64,000 nt of DNA from Cytophagaceae bacterium (GCA_002710685.1 PALD01000054.1:1-64000); one strand, 5' to 3'. Positions 49,480-59,810 are shown, counted from the first letter of the stretch. The notes: generated by a model from the sequence alone, not told the origin. Program-made: numbers and translations.

Positions 49480-51720
49480 ATGGACAATATTTATCTTGTT
49501 ATGCTAATCGCCCTGGCCATCCTGGCCATTGCCGATCTAGTTGTGGGAGTTAGTAACGATGCCGTGAATTTTCTCAATTCGGCCATCGGTTCAAAAGCAG
49601 TTTCTTTTAAGACAATCATCATTGTTGCCAGTGTGGGTATCGTTTTTGGCGCGCTATCTTCCAGTGGTATGATGGAGGTTGCCCGAAAAGGTATTTTTGT
49701 GCCCGGGCAATTCTATTTTGACGAGATCATGATCATCTTCATGGCGGTCATGCTTACTGATATATTGTTGCTTGATTTTTTCAACACGCTGGGGATGCCC
49801 ACTTCAACAACGGTATCCATCGTGTTTGAGCTATTGGGAGCGGCTTGTTGCATGACGTTCATAAAACTGGCTGACAGCGATGATACACTGCTGCAGCTGG
49901 GCAATTACATAAATTCTGATAAGGCCCTGGAGATTATACTGGGTATCCTCCTTTCAGTTGTCATAGCGTTTACCGTGGGTGCCCTCGTGCAGTTTCTGTC
50001 CCGTCTTTTTCTCACGTTTCATTATGAGAAAAAAGCTAAATGGGTAGCTGCATTGTTTGGTGGGGTTGCCATTGCTGCCATTACTTACTTTATCATTATC
50101 AAGGGACTCAAGAGTGCCACTTTTGTAGAAGGCGCATTCCTGGACTGGGCTAACAATAATGTATGGCAATTCATCGGGTTGAGCTTTGTGGTGTGGAGTA
50201 TTGTTTCATATGCGCTTGAAGCTTTTTTTAAAATAAATATCTATATCATTGTCATCGTGCTGGGCACCTTTGCACTGGCCATGGCCTTTGCTGGTAATGA
50301 TTTGGTGAACTTTATAGGGGTTCCCATGGCGGCATATAATTCTTACACTATCTGGGAGGCCAGTGGTGAGCTCGCATCACAATTTACCATGGAATCCCTT
50401 GCAGAAAAAGTACCTACCCAACCCATGTTATTGCTGCTGGCGGGTGGAGTGATGATCCTGACCCTCTGGTTCTCAAAAAAGGCACGTAGGGTGGTAAAGA
50501 CTTCTGTGGACCTATCAAGACAGGATGAGGGCGCAGAAAGGTTCAAGCCCAACACGGTTTCCAGGTTGCTGGTAAGGGGAGCTATCCAGCTCAATTATGC
50601 GGTAATGAAAATACTACCCAAGTCTACCCAAAAATACATGGATAGCCGTTTTGTAAAAAGAACACATACACGTGTAGCCGCCATTGATCTCCCGGCATTT
50701 GACCTGGTTAGGGCGGCCGTGAACCTTATGATTGCCAGTGTACTTATATCAGTGGCTACCTCAATGAAACTACCGCTTTCTACAACTTACGTGACCTTTA
50801 TGGTCGCGATGGGTACATCACTGGCAGATAGGGCCTGGGGTAGCGAGAGCGCCGTTTATAGGGTTGCCGGGGTACTCAACGTGATAGGTGGATGGTTCCT
50901 CACGGCTATCTGTGCTTTTACCGCAGCAGCCTTGATGGCATTTATACTTTATGAAGGAGGCACGCTTGCCCTGTTCCTGCTTTTTGCAGCAGCCATAGGT
51001 ATATTGGTAAGAAACTATGTGAATCATGCTAAACGCTCAAAGGCCGAAGCTGAAGAGGGAAGACTGCTCAGGGCGGTGAGCAATTCAATACAGGGAATAA
51101 TCAATGAGAGTACCATAAATGTGGCCAACTCCTTTAAAAGGGGCAGAAAAGTCTATACCGGTACTATTGAAGGCCTGGCAAAAGTTGACCTGTCCCGCTT
51201 ACGCAAAAGCAAAAAGGGAATCACAAAGCTCAACGCAGAAGTTGAAGAACTGCGCAATAGCCTGTATTATTTTATCAAGAACCTCGATGAGACACACGTT
51301 CAGGCCAGCCGTTTTTATATTGATGTGCTGGGGTACCTTCAAGACGTCACGCAGAGCATCGACTTTATCACCACATCAAGCTTTAATCACCTCAACAATA
51401 ATCACAAGGGGCTCAAGTTTACCCAGCTCAAGGATCTTAAGGAACTTGAGCATAAGCTCAGCAAGCTTTTTGACAAGATTGAAGAAACCTTCAAGAACAA
51501 GGAATTTGATGGCATAGTCGCCATTGTTGAAGAAAAGCAGGACCTGTTGGACAGTATTTCGTCAAAAATAGAAAAGCAGGTGGAGCGCACCCGTAATACT
51601 GACTCAAGTCCTAAAAACACCATGTTGTACTTTAGTCTCCTTCAGGAGACCGAAGACCTTGTAAAGGCCACGATGAGCTTACTTGAGCATTATTATGTGG
51701 AGCATAAAAAACATCTTTAG
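49480..51720 (+). CDS. PiT-family inorganic phosphate transporter with C-terminal PhoU-like region
   Basis: A 746-residue protein starting at ATG 49480 (MDNIYLVMLIAL); the ORF start at 49420 is less likely. Residues 1-545 form the PiT transporter: two inverted halves with SNDAVNFLNSAIGSKA and SMKLPLSTTYVTFMVAMGTSLADRAWG, and TLGMPTSTTVSIVFELLGAA. Residues 560-746 are soluble and helical (QGIINESTINVANSF, TEDLVKATMSLLEHYYVEHKK), resembling a PhoU-type four-helix domain. It likely moves phosphate with H+ or Na+, with the C-terminus as a regulator. See the phased repeats upstream. Confidence 0.88.
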   Translation: MDNIYLVMLIALAILAIADLVVGVSNDAVNFLNSAIGSKAVSFKTIIIVASVGIVFGALSSSGMMEVARKGIFVPGQFYFDEIMIIFMAVMLTDILLLDFFNTLGMPTSTTVSIVFELLGAACCMTFIKLADSDDTLLQLGNYINSDKALEIILGILLSVVIAFTVGALVQFLSRLFLTFHYEKKAKWVAALFGGVAIAAITYFIIIKGLKSATFVEGAFLDWANNNVWQFIGLSFVVWSIVSYALEAFFKINIYIIVIVLGTFALAMAFAGNDLVNFIGVPMAAYNSYTIWEASGELASQFTMESLAEKVPTQPMLLLLAGGVMILTLWFSKKARRVVKTSVDLSRQDEGAERFKPNTVSRLLVRGAIQLNYAVMKILPKSTQKYMDSRFVKRTHTRVAAIDLPAFDLVRAAVNLMIASVLISVATSMKLPLSTTYVTFMVAMGTSLADRAWGSESAVYRVAGVLNVIGGWFLTAICAFTAAALMAFILYEGGTLALFLLFAAAIGILVRNYVNHAKRSKAEAEEGRLLRAVSNSIQGIINESTINVANSFKRGRKVYTGTIEGLAKVDLSRLRKSKKGITKLNAEVEELRNSLYYFIKNLDETHVQASRFYIDVLGYLQDVTQSIDFITTSSFNHLNNNHKGLKFTQLKDLKELEHKLSKLFDKIEETFKNKEFDGIVAIVEEKQDLLDSISSKIEKQVERTRNTDSSPKNTMLYFSLLQETEDLVKATMSLLEHYYVEHKKHL

Positions 51721-51747
51721 AAAGCGCTTGTCAATCGTGGGGATATC

Positions 51748-51761
51748 GCTTTCGCGAAAGC
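51748..51761. repeat. Palindrome GCTTTCGCGAAAGC, copy 3 (intergenic)
   Basis: A perfect 14-mer, extended to 16 bases by one C/G pair, 26 bases after the phosphate transporter gene. Confidence 0.8.
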
Positions 51762-51789
51762 GAATCACACACAATACCTCAAAGTAAAA

Positions 51790-51824
51790 AAAAAAGGGGC
51801 AATCCACTGGATTGCCCCTTTTTT
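51790..51824. terminator. Bidirectional terminator between the transporter and nrdA
   Basis: A 16-bp perfect stem (AAAAAAGGGGCAATCC / GGATTGCCCCTTTTTT, 3-base loop). It is the strongest hairpin in the window and serves both convergent genes. Confidence 0.9.
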
Positions 51825-51848
51825 ATGGTAATTGTCCTGAAGGTGGTT

Positions 51849-54386
51849 TTAAGAACCGCACATCAAGCAGTCGTCATCACCCCCATTAGCTTCTTTGGCC
51901 TGGGCAATGAGTGCCTTCATTTCCTCGGCAGACATAGGCTCAGTATTGACTTCTGAAGCGCTTTCGGTCTTAACATCCACACTTTCGGCGGTTTTAGCCT
52001 CATATGGGGCAGCGGGTTCTTCAACAGCCACCGGTCTATGTACCTTTTGTGTTTTGGCCTCCAGGGTCTGAGCGGCCCTTTGTGCAACCTGCTTTTCAGG
52101 AGTGGGCTCAGCCTTTTCTTCCTTCTTCAAGGTAAACTTAATGGCATCCACCGCAGATTTTGTCCTTAGATAATACATGCCAGTCTTTAAGCCGCTCTTC
52201 CATGCGTAGAAGTGCATCGAGGTCAATTTTGCAAAGTTTGCATTTTCCATGAACAGGTTGAGCGATTGTGACTGGTCAATGAAGTAGCCACGGTGGCGGG
52301 ACATATCGATAATATCCTTCATGCTCAGTTCCCATACGGTCTTGTAAAGTTCCTTAAGGTCTTGGGGCACGATGTCTATGTGTTGTACAGAACCATTGGC
52401 GCGCATGATGGCCTGTTTGAGGTCTTCGTTCCATAGGCCTAGGTTGACCAGGTCCTCAAGCAGGTGCTTGTTTACCACGATAAACTCACCAGATAGTACC
52501 CTTCTAGTATAGATATTGGATGTATATGGTTCAAATGCTTCGTTGTTTCCTAAGATTTGAGAAGTAGATGCCGTGGGCATGGGGGCAACGAGCAGTGAGT
52601 TGCGCACGCCATTTTTAACCACTTCTTTACGTAGCTTGTCCCAGTCCCATCTTCCGCTAAGGTCTTCATCATTTACGCCCCATAGGTTGTACTGGAATTT
52701 ACCCTCAGATATGGGTGACCCCTTAAATGTTGAATATGGTCCTTCCTCTTTTGCCATTTCCATGGAAGCTGTAACGGCAGCAAAATATAAGGTTTCAAAA
52801 ATTTCTTGATTTAGCTTCTTTGCCTCATCACTTGTAAAGGGCAGCCTTAACTTGATAAAGGTATCGGCAAGGCCCTGTACACCCAGGCCTATGGGCCTGT
52901 GGCGCATGTTTGAATTCTCGGCTTCCTTGACTGGGTAATAATTGCGGTCAATTACCTTGTTGAGGTTGCGGGTGACCCTTTTGGTTATCTTGTAAAGTTC
53001 TTTATGGTCAAACTCGCCATCCTTGATGAACATGGGGAGTGCGATAGACGCCAGGTTACAGACGGCAACTTCATCCTCACTGGTGTATTCCAGTATCTCG
53101 GTACACAGGTTTGATGAACGTATGGTACCCAGGTTCTGTTGGTTTGACTTGCGGTTTGCAGCGTCTTTGTATAACATGTATGGAGTTCCTGTCTCAATCT
53201 GAGATTCCAGTATTTTTTCCCATAGTTCACGGGCTTTTACTGTTTTTCTTCCCTTGCCTTCAGCTTCATATTTTTCATAGGTTTTTTCAAACTCCTCACC
53301 GTGCATGTTGAAAAGGTTAGGGCATTCATTGGGGCACATGAGTGTCCATTCGGCATTGTTTTCTACCCTTTTCATGAAAAGGTCTGGTATCCACATGGCA
53401 TAAAAAAGGTCGCGTGCGCGCATCTCTTCTTTGCCATGGTTTTTCTTGAGGTCCAGAAAATCAAAAATGTCGGCATGCCATGGCTCGATGTACATGGCAA
53501 AACTCCCCTTGCGCTTCCCGCCTCCTTGATCTACATAGCGTGCGGTGTCATTATATACACGCAACATGGGTACGATACCGTTGGATGTGCCATTGGTTCC
53601 GCCTATGTAAGAACCAGTGGCACGTATATTATGTATAGATAAACCTATCCCGCCTGCACTCTGCGATATTTTAGCCGTTTGCTTCAGGGTGTCATAAATA
53701 CCATCTATACTGTCTTCTTTCATGGTCAGCAAGAAGCAGGATGACATTTGTGGTTTGGGTGTCCCCGAATTAAAGAGCGTGGGGGTCGCATGTGTAAAGT
53801 ATTTTTTAGACATGAGCTCGTAAGTTTCCTTCACCGAGTCCAGGTCATCCATGTGAATGCCCACGGCAACACGCATCAACATGTGCTGGGGACGCTCTGC
53901 TATTTTGCCGTTAACCTTTAGCAGGTAACTGCGCTCCAGGGTCTTGAAACCAAAGTAATCATACCCAAAATCACGGCTGTATATTATGGATGAATCTAGC
54001 TCTTCCTTGTTCTGCATGATGACATCATAAACTTCATCAGCCACCATGGGGGCTTTCTTGCCCGTGCGTGGGTTGACATAGTCATAAAGGTCTGTCATCA
54101 CCTCGCTAAAGGTCTTCTTTGTGTTCTTGTGCAGGTTAGATACTGATACCCTTGCGGCAAGCTTAGCGTAATCTGGGTGGGCTGTGGTCATAGTGGCGGC
54201 AACCTCTGCTGCTAGGTTGTCAAGTTCACTGGTGGTAACACCATCATAAAGGCCTTCAATAACGCGCAGTGAGATTTTAACGGGATCAACCAGGGGATTG
54301 AGTCCATAACATAACTTGCGAATACGGGCCGTGATTTTGTCAAACATGACGGGCTCTTTGCGACCATCCCTTTTAATTACATACAT
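51849..54386 (-). CDS. nrdA: Ribonucleoside-diphosphate reductase, large subunit (class Ia)
   Basis: An 845-residue catalytic subunit reducing NDPs to dNDPs. An N-terminal ATP cone ([22 protein letters not shown], residues 1-90) provides allosteric control. Active-site Cys and the radical-chain pair are visible in [17 protein letters not shown] and [12 protein letters not shown]. Residues about 755-838 form a disordered Pro/Glu/Ala/Thr-rich linker leading to the C-terminal DDDCLMCGS redox pair. The nrdB gene is upstream in the same direction, 145 bases away. Confidence 0.97.
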   Translation of the reverse strand: MYVIKRDGRKEPVMFDKITARIRKLCYGLNPLVDPVKISLRVIEGLYDGVTTSELDNLAAEVAATMTTAHPDYAKLAARVSVSNLHKNTKKTFSEVMTDLYDYVNPRTGKKAPMVADEVYDVIMQNKEELDSSIIYSRDFGYDYFGFKTLERSYLLKVNGKIAERPQHMLMRVAVGIHMDDLDSVKETYELMSKKYFTHATPTLFNSGTPKPQMSSCFLLTMKEDSIDGIYDTLKQTAKISQSAGGIGLSIHNIRATGSYIGGTNGTSNGIVPMLRVYNDTARYVDQGGGKRKGSFAMYIEPWHADIFDFLDLKKNHGKEEMRARDLFYAMWIPDLFMKRVENNAEWTLMCPNECPNLFNMHGEEFEKTYEKYEAEGKGRKTVKARELWEKILESQIETGTPYMLYKDAANRKSNQQNLGTIRSSNLCTEILEYTSEDEVAVCNLASIALPMFIKDGEFDHKELYKITKRVTRNLNKVIDRNYYPVKEAENSNMRHRPIGLGVQGLADTFIKLRLPFTSDEAKKLNQEIFETLYFAAVTASMEMAKEEGPYSTFKGSPISEGKFQYNLWGVNDEDLSGRWDWDKLRKEVVKNGVRNSLLVAPMPTASTSQILGNNEAFEPYTSNIYTRRVLSGEFIVVNKHLLEDLVNLGLWNEDLKQAIMRANGSVQHIDIVPQDLKELYKTVWELSMKDIIDMSRHRGYFIDQSQSLNLFMENANFAKLTSMHFYAWKSGLKTGMYYLRTKSAVDAIKFTLKKEEKAEPTPEKQVAQRAAQTLEAKTQKVHRPVAVEEPAAPYEAKTAESVDVKTESASEVNTEPMSAEEMKALIAQAKEANGGDDDCLMCGS

Positions 54387-54531
54387 AGGCTTTGTTCTTT
54401 GTGGTTAGCTGGTAAAGCTTGCCGAATTATAAATAAGTGTTTGTGAGGTGCGGCGCTAATTGCCATGCCCCTGGAAAAATATGGTAATGTTTGTGTAAGA
54501 TATACCCTGGGTCAAGGGCAGAACTTATATT

Positions 54532-55509
54532 CTAGAAATCAGCATCAAAACTGATTTTTTTCTCATCGTCGTCCTTAGAAAGAACCCCGGCTTTTTGATA
54601 TTCAGAAACCCTTTTTTCAAAGAAGTTCGTCTTTCCCTGTAGTGAGATCATATCCATAAAGTCAAATGGGTTTGTGACATTGTATTCCTTCTCGCAATCA
54701 AGTTCTCCCAGAAGCCTATCAGTCACAAATTCAAGGTACTGGGTCATCAGTTTTGAATTCATGCCTATCAGGCTTGCGGGCAATGACTCAGTGATGAACT
54801 CGCGTTCAATATTGAGGGCGTCCACAAGTATCTCGCGAATGCGCTCTTTAGAAACCTTGTTTACAAGGTGATGGTTGTGCAGGTGTACCGCAAAGTCACA
54901 ATGCACGCCCTCATCACGGGAAATCAACTCATTTGAGAAGGTAAGGCCGGGCATGAGGCCACGTTTCTTTAACCAAAAAATAGAACAGAACGCTCCCGAA
55001 AAGAAAATACCCTCAACGGCGGCAAAGGCAATCAAGCGCTCTGCAAAGCTGGGGCTCTCTATCCATTTAAGGGCCCAGTCAGCCTTTTTCTTGATGGCCG
55101 GGAAATTCTCGATGGCATTGAAGAGCAGGTCCTTTTCCTTTTCATCCCTCACATAAGTATCAATGAGCAGGCTATACGTCTCAGAGTGGATGTTCTCCAT
55201 CATGATTTGAAAGCCATAAAAGAATTTTGCCTCAGAATATTGAACTTCACTTACAAAATTCTCGGCAAGGTTTTCATTGACGATACCATCAGATGCGGCA
55301 AAAAAAGCAAGGATGTGCTTGATAAAATATTGCTCATCCTCATTGAGCTTGTTGTTCCAATCTGTAAGGTCCTGGTGCAGGTCAATTTCTTCAGCGGTCC
55401 AAAAGCTCGCCTCAGACTTTTTGTACCATTCCCATATGTCTGCATGTTGTATGGGGAAGATTACAAATCGGTCCTTGTTTTCTTGTAAGATTGGTTCTAC
55501 TTCGCTCAT
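54532..55509 (-). CDS. nrdB: Ribonucleoside-diphosphate reductase, small subunit (class Ia)
   Basis: A 325-residue ferritin-like radical-generating subunit; ATG 55509 ([19 protein letters not shown]) is the usual start. Iron ligands and the radical Tyr appear as [37 protein letters not shown] (E, H and Y at +0, +3, +7), [14 protein letters not shown] and [14 protein letters not shown]. The Tyr of ENIHSETY is present, so a Tyr radical (class Ia) is expected. It is first in nrdB-nrdA. Confidence 0.96.
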   Translation of the reverse strand: MSEVEPILQENKDRFVIFPIQHADIWEWYKKSEASFWTAEEIDLHQDLTDWNNKLNEDEQYFIKHILAFFAASDGIVNENLAENFVSEVQYSEAKFFYGFQIMMENIHSETYSLLIDTYVRDEKEKDLLFNAIENFPAIKKKADWALKWIESPSFAERLIAFAAVEGIFFSGAFCSIFWLKKRGLMPGLTFSNELISRDEGVHCDFAVHLHNHHLVNKVSKERIREILVDALNIEREFITESLPASLIGMNSKLMTQYLEFVTDRLLGELDCEKEYNVTNPFDFMDMISLQGKTNFFEKRVSEYQKAGVLSKDDDEKKISFDADF

Positions 55510-55837
55510 TTTGTCCTTCGTTTTTAAGATTATTTTTTGATTACTAGGGACTAACAAATTTGTAAAATATTATCGCCAGATTGTAGAAAAGTGACCCACT
55601 CTTTTCAACAAAGTTTTTAACATGGAGAAATAATCTGGCTTGCGCCAAAACAAAGAAGTATTAACAATAAATAATTGATAATCAAATAATTAAATAAGTA
55701 AATGGATTAAGTAGTGAAAGGAAAAAAGAGGGTTAAAATAAGATAGAAATCCCTGTTTAAAGGGGCTGCGGAGTGTTATTGATAAAATGTTATAAACTTA
55801 AAAAGTGTACACTTTTTGAAAACTTTGTCTTAAAAAT
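55510..55837. other. AT-rich gap upstream of nrdB
   Basis: 328 bases without a gene. They hold a degraded TTTGGC-type palindrome (near 55629), an AT-rich tract with TAATAAATAATTG words and, at 55800-55817, the perfect palindrome AAAAAGTGTACACTTTTT. No classical NrdR box (ACACTATATATAGTGT-like) was found. Confidence 0.5.
55800..55817. promoter_or_regulatory. Perfect 18-bp palindrome between vsr and nrdB
   Basis: AAAAAGTGTACACTTTTT is self-complementary over 18 bases, 20 bases beyond the vsr stop and about 290 bases upstream of nrdB. It could be an operator or part of a terminator. Confidence 0.4.
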
Positions 55838-56317
55838 TTAACGTTGGGTTTTCAATTTTTGTTCATTTAGGTGAGCAACCACTTTATTAAGGCAGGCCTC
55901 AAAATTTTTCTTTAAATCTAGTGACCAAAATCTAAATACCGTGTAGTTCATCCCTTTTAATTTTGCATTTACTTCACGGTCGCGCTGCATGTTTCTTTCA
56001 ATCTTGGGTATCCAGAATTCTCGGTTGCTCTTTATCTTGTCCTTCTTGTTTTTCCAGTCATGGCCATGCCAGAATTCACCATCGATAAAAATGGCCGTCT
56101 TGTATTTTTTGATAGATATATCAGGCTTGCCAAAAAGATATTTACTGTTCACCCGGTAGCGGTACCCCGCTTGCCATAGGGCCTTTCTAAACCTTAGTTC
56201 GGGTTTTGTGTTCTTGCCGCGTATGCGGCTCATTTGTTTAGAGCGTTGCGGAGTGGTGTAAAATCCTGCTTCTTCAGAAAACCTGGGGACTTTTATGGGT
56301 TTTTCTTCATGGTACAT
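55838..56317 (-). CDS. vsr: Very-short-patch (Vsr) DNA mismatch endonuclease
   Basis: A 159-residue nuclease of the Vsr family: RSKQMSRIRGKNTKPELRFRKALWQAGYRYRVN at the start, KPDISIKKYKTAIFIDGEFWHGHDW with the catalytic Asp in FIDGEFWHGH, and FWIPKIERNMQRDREVNAKLKGMNYTVFRFWSLDL. Known Vsr enzymes correct T:G mismatches from deaminated 5-methylcytosine and are usually next to a cytosine methyltransferase. No methyltransferase is present here. The gene is AT-rich and likely acquired. Confidence 0.93.
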   Translation of the reverse strand: MYHEEKPIKVPRFSEEAGFYTTPQRSKQMSRIRGKNTKPELRFRKALWQAGYRYRVNSKYLFGKPDISIKKYKTAIFIDGEFWHGHDWKNKKDKIKSNREFWIPKIERNMQRDREVNAKLKGMNYTVFRFWSLDLKKNFEACLNKVVAHLNEQKLKTQR

Positions 56318-56450
56318 ACCATAAGATTAGCAATAATAAGATTTTTTAAATGTCAATGATGCGTTAAGTTTTTGGCTTGAGCCAAATAAAATACGGGACA
56401 ACGATATGTTTGTTTAAATATGGCACAATTATGGAGTATAATCAAGAATT

Positions 56451-57602
56451 ATGAATATTGCTAAAAAGCCTACCACAACAACTGCGTTTGTAATTCTCTT
56501 GCTCCTGGTCTTAGGGGGTGCATTTTCTTGTGATACGGTCACCAAGGCAACAGATTTGATAACAAGCCCCACTCCCAGGGAAGTATATCAAAGGGATTAT
56601 GTAGATGACACCTTGAGGTTCTCCCAGTGGCAAAAAGCTTTTGTGGATGCCATGAGCGATAGCGTGTCCATACGATTGCCCTATATGGAAAAGGGTAGGT
56701 TTTCAACCCGTACCCATGCGGTATACAGTTATGATTTTTCCCTGCAAAAGGGAGAAGTTTTTCATTTTAAGGTGCAGGTGGATACCGTTGACACAAAAAT
56801 CTTTATCGATTTATATAAAAAGAGAAACGATTCAATCCTGGATTTTGTGAAACATAATGAACCCATGCAAAACGACCTGGTGTTGCCGGTGGATGAAGAT
56901 GGTGAGTATAAGGTTGTAGCCCAGGCCGAAATGGATGCTGATACGCCTTTTGTCATCAAAGCTTTTAGAAAACCTTCTTATATCTTTCCGGTTTCAGGAA
57001 AAGGCAATGCGGCGGTACAGAGTTTCTGGGGTGCCACCCGTGATGGTGGTCGTCGTAGCCATGAAGGGATAGACATTTTTGCGCCCCGGGGCACTCCGGT
57101 GGTCGCCGCTACTGATGGACGCGTGAGCCGCACGGGCAACCGTGGTCTGGGGGGCAAGCAGGTATGGCTGCGAGTGGGGATGTTGGGTCATTCTTTATAT
57201 TATGCTCACCTGGATAGTATTGCCACGAGTGCCGGTAAGCGCGTAAAGCGTGGAGATACCCTGGGCTTTGTGGGCAATACCGGCAATGCAAAAACGACCC
57301 CACCACACCTTCATTTTGGGATTTATCAACGCGGGGCCTTAAACCCTTTGCCCTATGTCTATGAGGGGGCTGAGCCTCGGCACGCTATCGGTCCATCAGC
57401 ATTTGATGTACCTTTTGTGAAGGTAAGTTCTCCCAGGGCAAATCTGCGAAGTTCCAGTTATCTTAAATCAAGAAAAATAGGAGAGGTCCACCGCAATGAT
57501 ACCTTGATGTTGCTGGGCGAATCGTATGACTGGTTGCATGTTGCCACGCAGGATAATCAAAAAGCATTTCTTCACAAAAGCCTTGTGCAGGGAGTGCAGT
57601 AG
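56451..57602 (+). CDS. M23 family peptidase with C-terminal SH3 domain
   Basis: A 383-residue lipoprotein (VILLLLVLGGAFSC, then DTVTKAT). An all-beta domain (100-175) is followed by M23 (190-300), with complete zinc set HEGIDIFAPRGTPV (H, D), SLYYAHLDS and PPHLHFGIY (HxH). A bacterial SH3 domain closes the protein (residues 325-383; VKVSSPRANLRSSSYLKSRKIGEVHRNDTLMLLGESYDWLHVA). It cuts peptidoglycan cross-links, and the SH3 domain probably targets the wall. Unlike the 17.4-kb M23 gene, the active site is intact. Confidence 0.9.
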   Translation: MNIAKKPTTTTAFVILLLLVLGGAFSCDTVTKATDLITSPTPREVYQRDYVDDTLRFSQWQKAFVDAMSDSVSIRLPYMEKGRFSTRTHAVYSYDFSLQKGEVFHFKVQVDTVDTKIFIDLYKKRNDSILDFVKHNEPMQNDLVLPVDEDGEYKVVAQAEMDADTPFVIKAFRKPSYIFPVSGKGNAAVQSFWGATRDGGRRSHEGIDIFAPRGTPVVAATDGRVSRTGNRGLGGKQVWLRVGMLGHSLYYAHLDSIATSAGKRVKRGDTLGFVGNTGNAKTTPPHLHFGIYQRGALNPLPYVYEGAEPRHAIGPSAFDVPFVKVSSPRANLRSSSYLKSRKIGEVHRNDTLMLLGESYDWLHVATQDNQKAFLHKSLVQGVQ

Positions 57603-57676
57603 CATTAACAATTCTTTGGCTGAAAAGCCATACAGGGCATAGTATCTTTAACTGTAAATCTTAAAATACGATAACG

Positions 57677-59041
57677 ATGTCTTTATTTGGCAAGGTCAAG
57701 AACACGCTAAAACTTTTAAAATCCGTTGACCTGGATGCATTGAACAAGCTATCACAAAAGGTGGACCTTTCACAAGTAATGTCTGCCGTGGGCAGCCTGG
57801 ATGATAGTCAGCTCAAGGGCTTGATGAAAATGCTGAACCATAAAGCAAAAAAAGGACAGCATAAACTTCCTCCCATCGATGGTGACTTTTATGACCTGAG
57901 CAAGAAGCTCACTAAAGAAGAACGGGAGATTCAGCTCAAGATACGCAGGTTTATGGAAGATGAGGTGGACCCCATTGCCAATAAATACTGGAACCGCGCG
58001 GAGTTTCCGCATGAGATCATACCCAAACTTGCTGAGCTTAACGTGTGTGGAATTGCTTATGAAGGATATGGATGCCCCAATCAATCCTTCTTGATGGAAG
58101 GTATCCTGGCCATGGAGATTGCGCGTATCGATGTGTCGATGTCCACGTTTTTTGGGGTGCATAGCGGCCTTGCCATGGGTTCTATTTATATATGTGGCAG
58201 CGAAGAGCAAAAACAGGAATGGTTGCCAAAAATGCAGAAATTTGAAAAAATCGGTGCCTTTGGCCTCACCGAGCCAGACGTGGGTTCTGCCGTGGCAGGA
58301 GGACTGGGAACGACTTGTAAGCTGGAAGGTGATACATGGGTGCTCAATGGTCAAAAGAAGTGGATAGGTAACGCAACCTTTAGCGATATCACCATTATCT
58401 GGGCCCGTGACGTAGAGTCCAATCAAGTGAAGGGCTTTATCGTGCGCAAGGAGAACCCTGGCTTTAAAGCCGAAAAAATGGAAAACAAAATGGCCCTGCG
58501 TACCGTACAGAACGCCCTGATCACCTTAACCGATTGCCGTGTGCCGGAAGGAGACCGGCTTCAAAACGCCAACTCGTTCAAGGATACGGCAAAAGTACTG
58601 CAAATGACCCGCGCCGGTGTTGCCTGGCAAGCTGTGGGCTGCGCGCGAGGAGCGTATGAAAATGCGGTGAAGTATACTAAAAAAAGGGAGCAGTTTGGCA
58701 AACCTATCGCCAGCTTCCAGCTGGTGCAAAACCATCTTGTGGAAATGTTGTCAAACCTAACGGCCATGCAAACGCTTTGTTTTCGCTTAAGCGAAATGCA
58801 AGACGCAGGTATCTTGAAGGATGAACACGCATCACTGGCCAAGGTATTTTGCTCACTGCGCACCCGCGATGTAGTGAGTCAGGCACGCGAGGTGATGGGC
58901 GGCAACGGTATACTGCTTGAATATGACGTGGCCCGTTTTGTGGCTGATGCAGAGGCCATCTACTCTTATGAAGGCACCAAGGAAATCAACTCACTCATCG
59001 TGGGCCGGGCAATTACTGGCTACAGCGCTTTTGTAGGATAG
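57677..59041 (+). CDS. Acyl-CoA dehydrogenase, glutaryl-CoA-dehydrogenase-like
   Basis: A 454-residue flavoenzyme with a 60-residue helical N-terminal extension. The ACAD core has VSMSTFFGVHSGLAMGSI, GAFGLTEPDVGSAVAGG, KKWIGNATFSDI, REVMGGNGI and the C-terminal YEGTKEINSLIVGRAITG, with the catalytic Glu in YEGT. The GRAITG ending is the glutaryl-CoA dehydrogenase signature (established). It may act on glutaryl-CoA from lysine or tryptophan breakdown. A TATCTTTA box (57643-57650) lies 27 bases before the start. Confidence 0.85.
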   Translation: MSLFGKVKNTLKLLKSVDLDALNKLSQKVDLSQVMSAVGSLDDSQLKGLMKMLNHKAKKGQHKLPPIDGDFYDLSKKLTKEEREIQLKIRRFMEDEVDPIANKYWNRAEFPHEIIPKLAELNVCGIAYEGYGCPNQSFLMEGILAMEIARIDVSMSTFFGVHSGLAMGSIYICGSEEQKQEWLPKMQKFEKIGAFGLTEPDVGSAVAGGLGTTCKLEGDTWVLNGQKKWIGNATFSDITIIWARDVESNQVKGFIVRKENPGFKAEKMENKMALRTVQNALITLTDCRVPEGDRLQNANSFKDTAKVLQMTRAGVAWQAVGCARGAYENAVKYTKKREQFGKPIASFQLVQNHLVEMLSNLTAMQTLCFRLSEMQDAGILKDEHASLAKVFCSLRTRDVVSQAREVMGGNGILLEYDVARFVADAEAIYSYEGTKEINSLIVGRAITGYSAFVG

Positions 59042-59042
59042 G

Positions 59043-59810
59043 TCAATAATCAGAATACCCGGTAGGGTACAGGTAGATATTGTCAATATGTGAGACGTTG
59101 TCCTGATATTTGGACAATGCGCTCAGTTTTTTCCATACAGGAGATTCTCCAAAGGATTTCCAGTGGGCATCGCGGTCTGCTTCGTTCTTAAACGTGACCA
59201 TGTACACGAGATTGGGCGTGTCTGGACCTATGATTGCTTCACTGTAAAAAACGGCATTGAACCCCAATGCATCAAAAAGTACGATTTCGCCACCCGCGTT
59301 GAACATGTCCATTTTACTGGAAAAATAGGCTTCGGTGGGAGACTGGTAGCTGCGCAGTTCATAAATGCGTTCCTCCCGGGGGGCATCAATTTGAGCAGCA
59401 CGCATGATGGGCATATCTTCAAACGCCTTTAAGAGTGATGATGAGATGCGAGCATAGGGTGGGTTTTGGGCCTTTGCTGCAAGATATTCTTTTCCATTTT
59501 CTTGAAAATCTTCATCTGCTGCAAGCTTGTCTTTTAATGTGGTAAAATCCTCCATGGTATCAAAGGGGAGCAATACATAGATGTGGTATGAACTATCTTT
59601 TTCTTTTACCGGTTTGAACACCCCCACCGGGCCGATGCCTTGTTTCTTCAAAGCCGGTAAATACGCATTCTGTAAAAAATCATCCGTGGTATTGACCTGT
59701 TTTTCAGAGTTTAATATATATGTTTTAAGCTCGTAGTATTGTTGTTCTTGTGCCTTGCTTACGCCAAAAGCGAACAGGATTAAACAAAATAATGTGTTTT
59801 GGATTTTCAT
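59043..59810 (-). CDS. Secreted NIPSNAP-family protein
   Basis: A 255-residue exported protein; ATG 59810 gives the signal peptide MKIQNTLFCLILFAFGVSKAQ. It consists of two NIPSNAP halves: YYELKTYILNSEKQVNTTDDFLQNAYLPALKKQGIGPVGVF, and RIYELRSYQSPTEAYFSSKMDMFNAGGEIVLFDALGFNAVFYSEAIIGPDTPNLVYMVTF. Function unknown. It is convergent with the acyl-CoA dehydrogenase gene, 1 base from its stop, and 35 bases downstream of radA. Confidence 0.85.
   Translation of the reverse strand: MKIQNTLFCLILFAFGVSKAQEQQYYELKTYILNSEKQVNTTDDFLQNAYLPALKKQGIGPVGVFKPVKEKDSSYHIYVLLPFDTMEDFTTLKDKLAADEDFQENGKEYLAAKAQNPPYARISSSLLKAFEDMPIMRAAQIDAPREERIYELRSYQSPTEAYFSSKMDMFNAGGEIVLFDALGFNAVFYSEAIIGPDTPNLVYMVTFKNEADRDAHWKSFGESPVWKKLSALSKYQDNVSHIDNIYLYPTGYSDY

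Noticed and set aside
55510-55837. NrdR box upstream of nrdB
   Set aside because: No ACACTATATATAGTGT-like pair was found; the only strong palindrome has a different sequence and is nearly 300 bases away.
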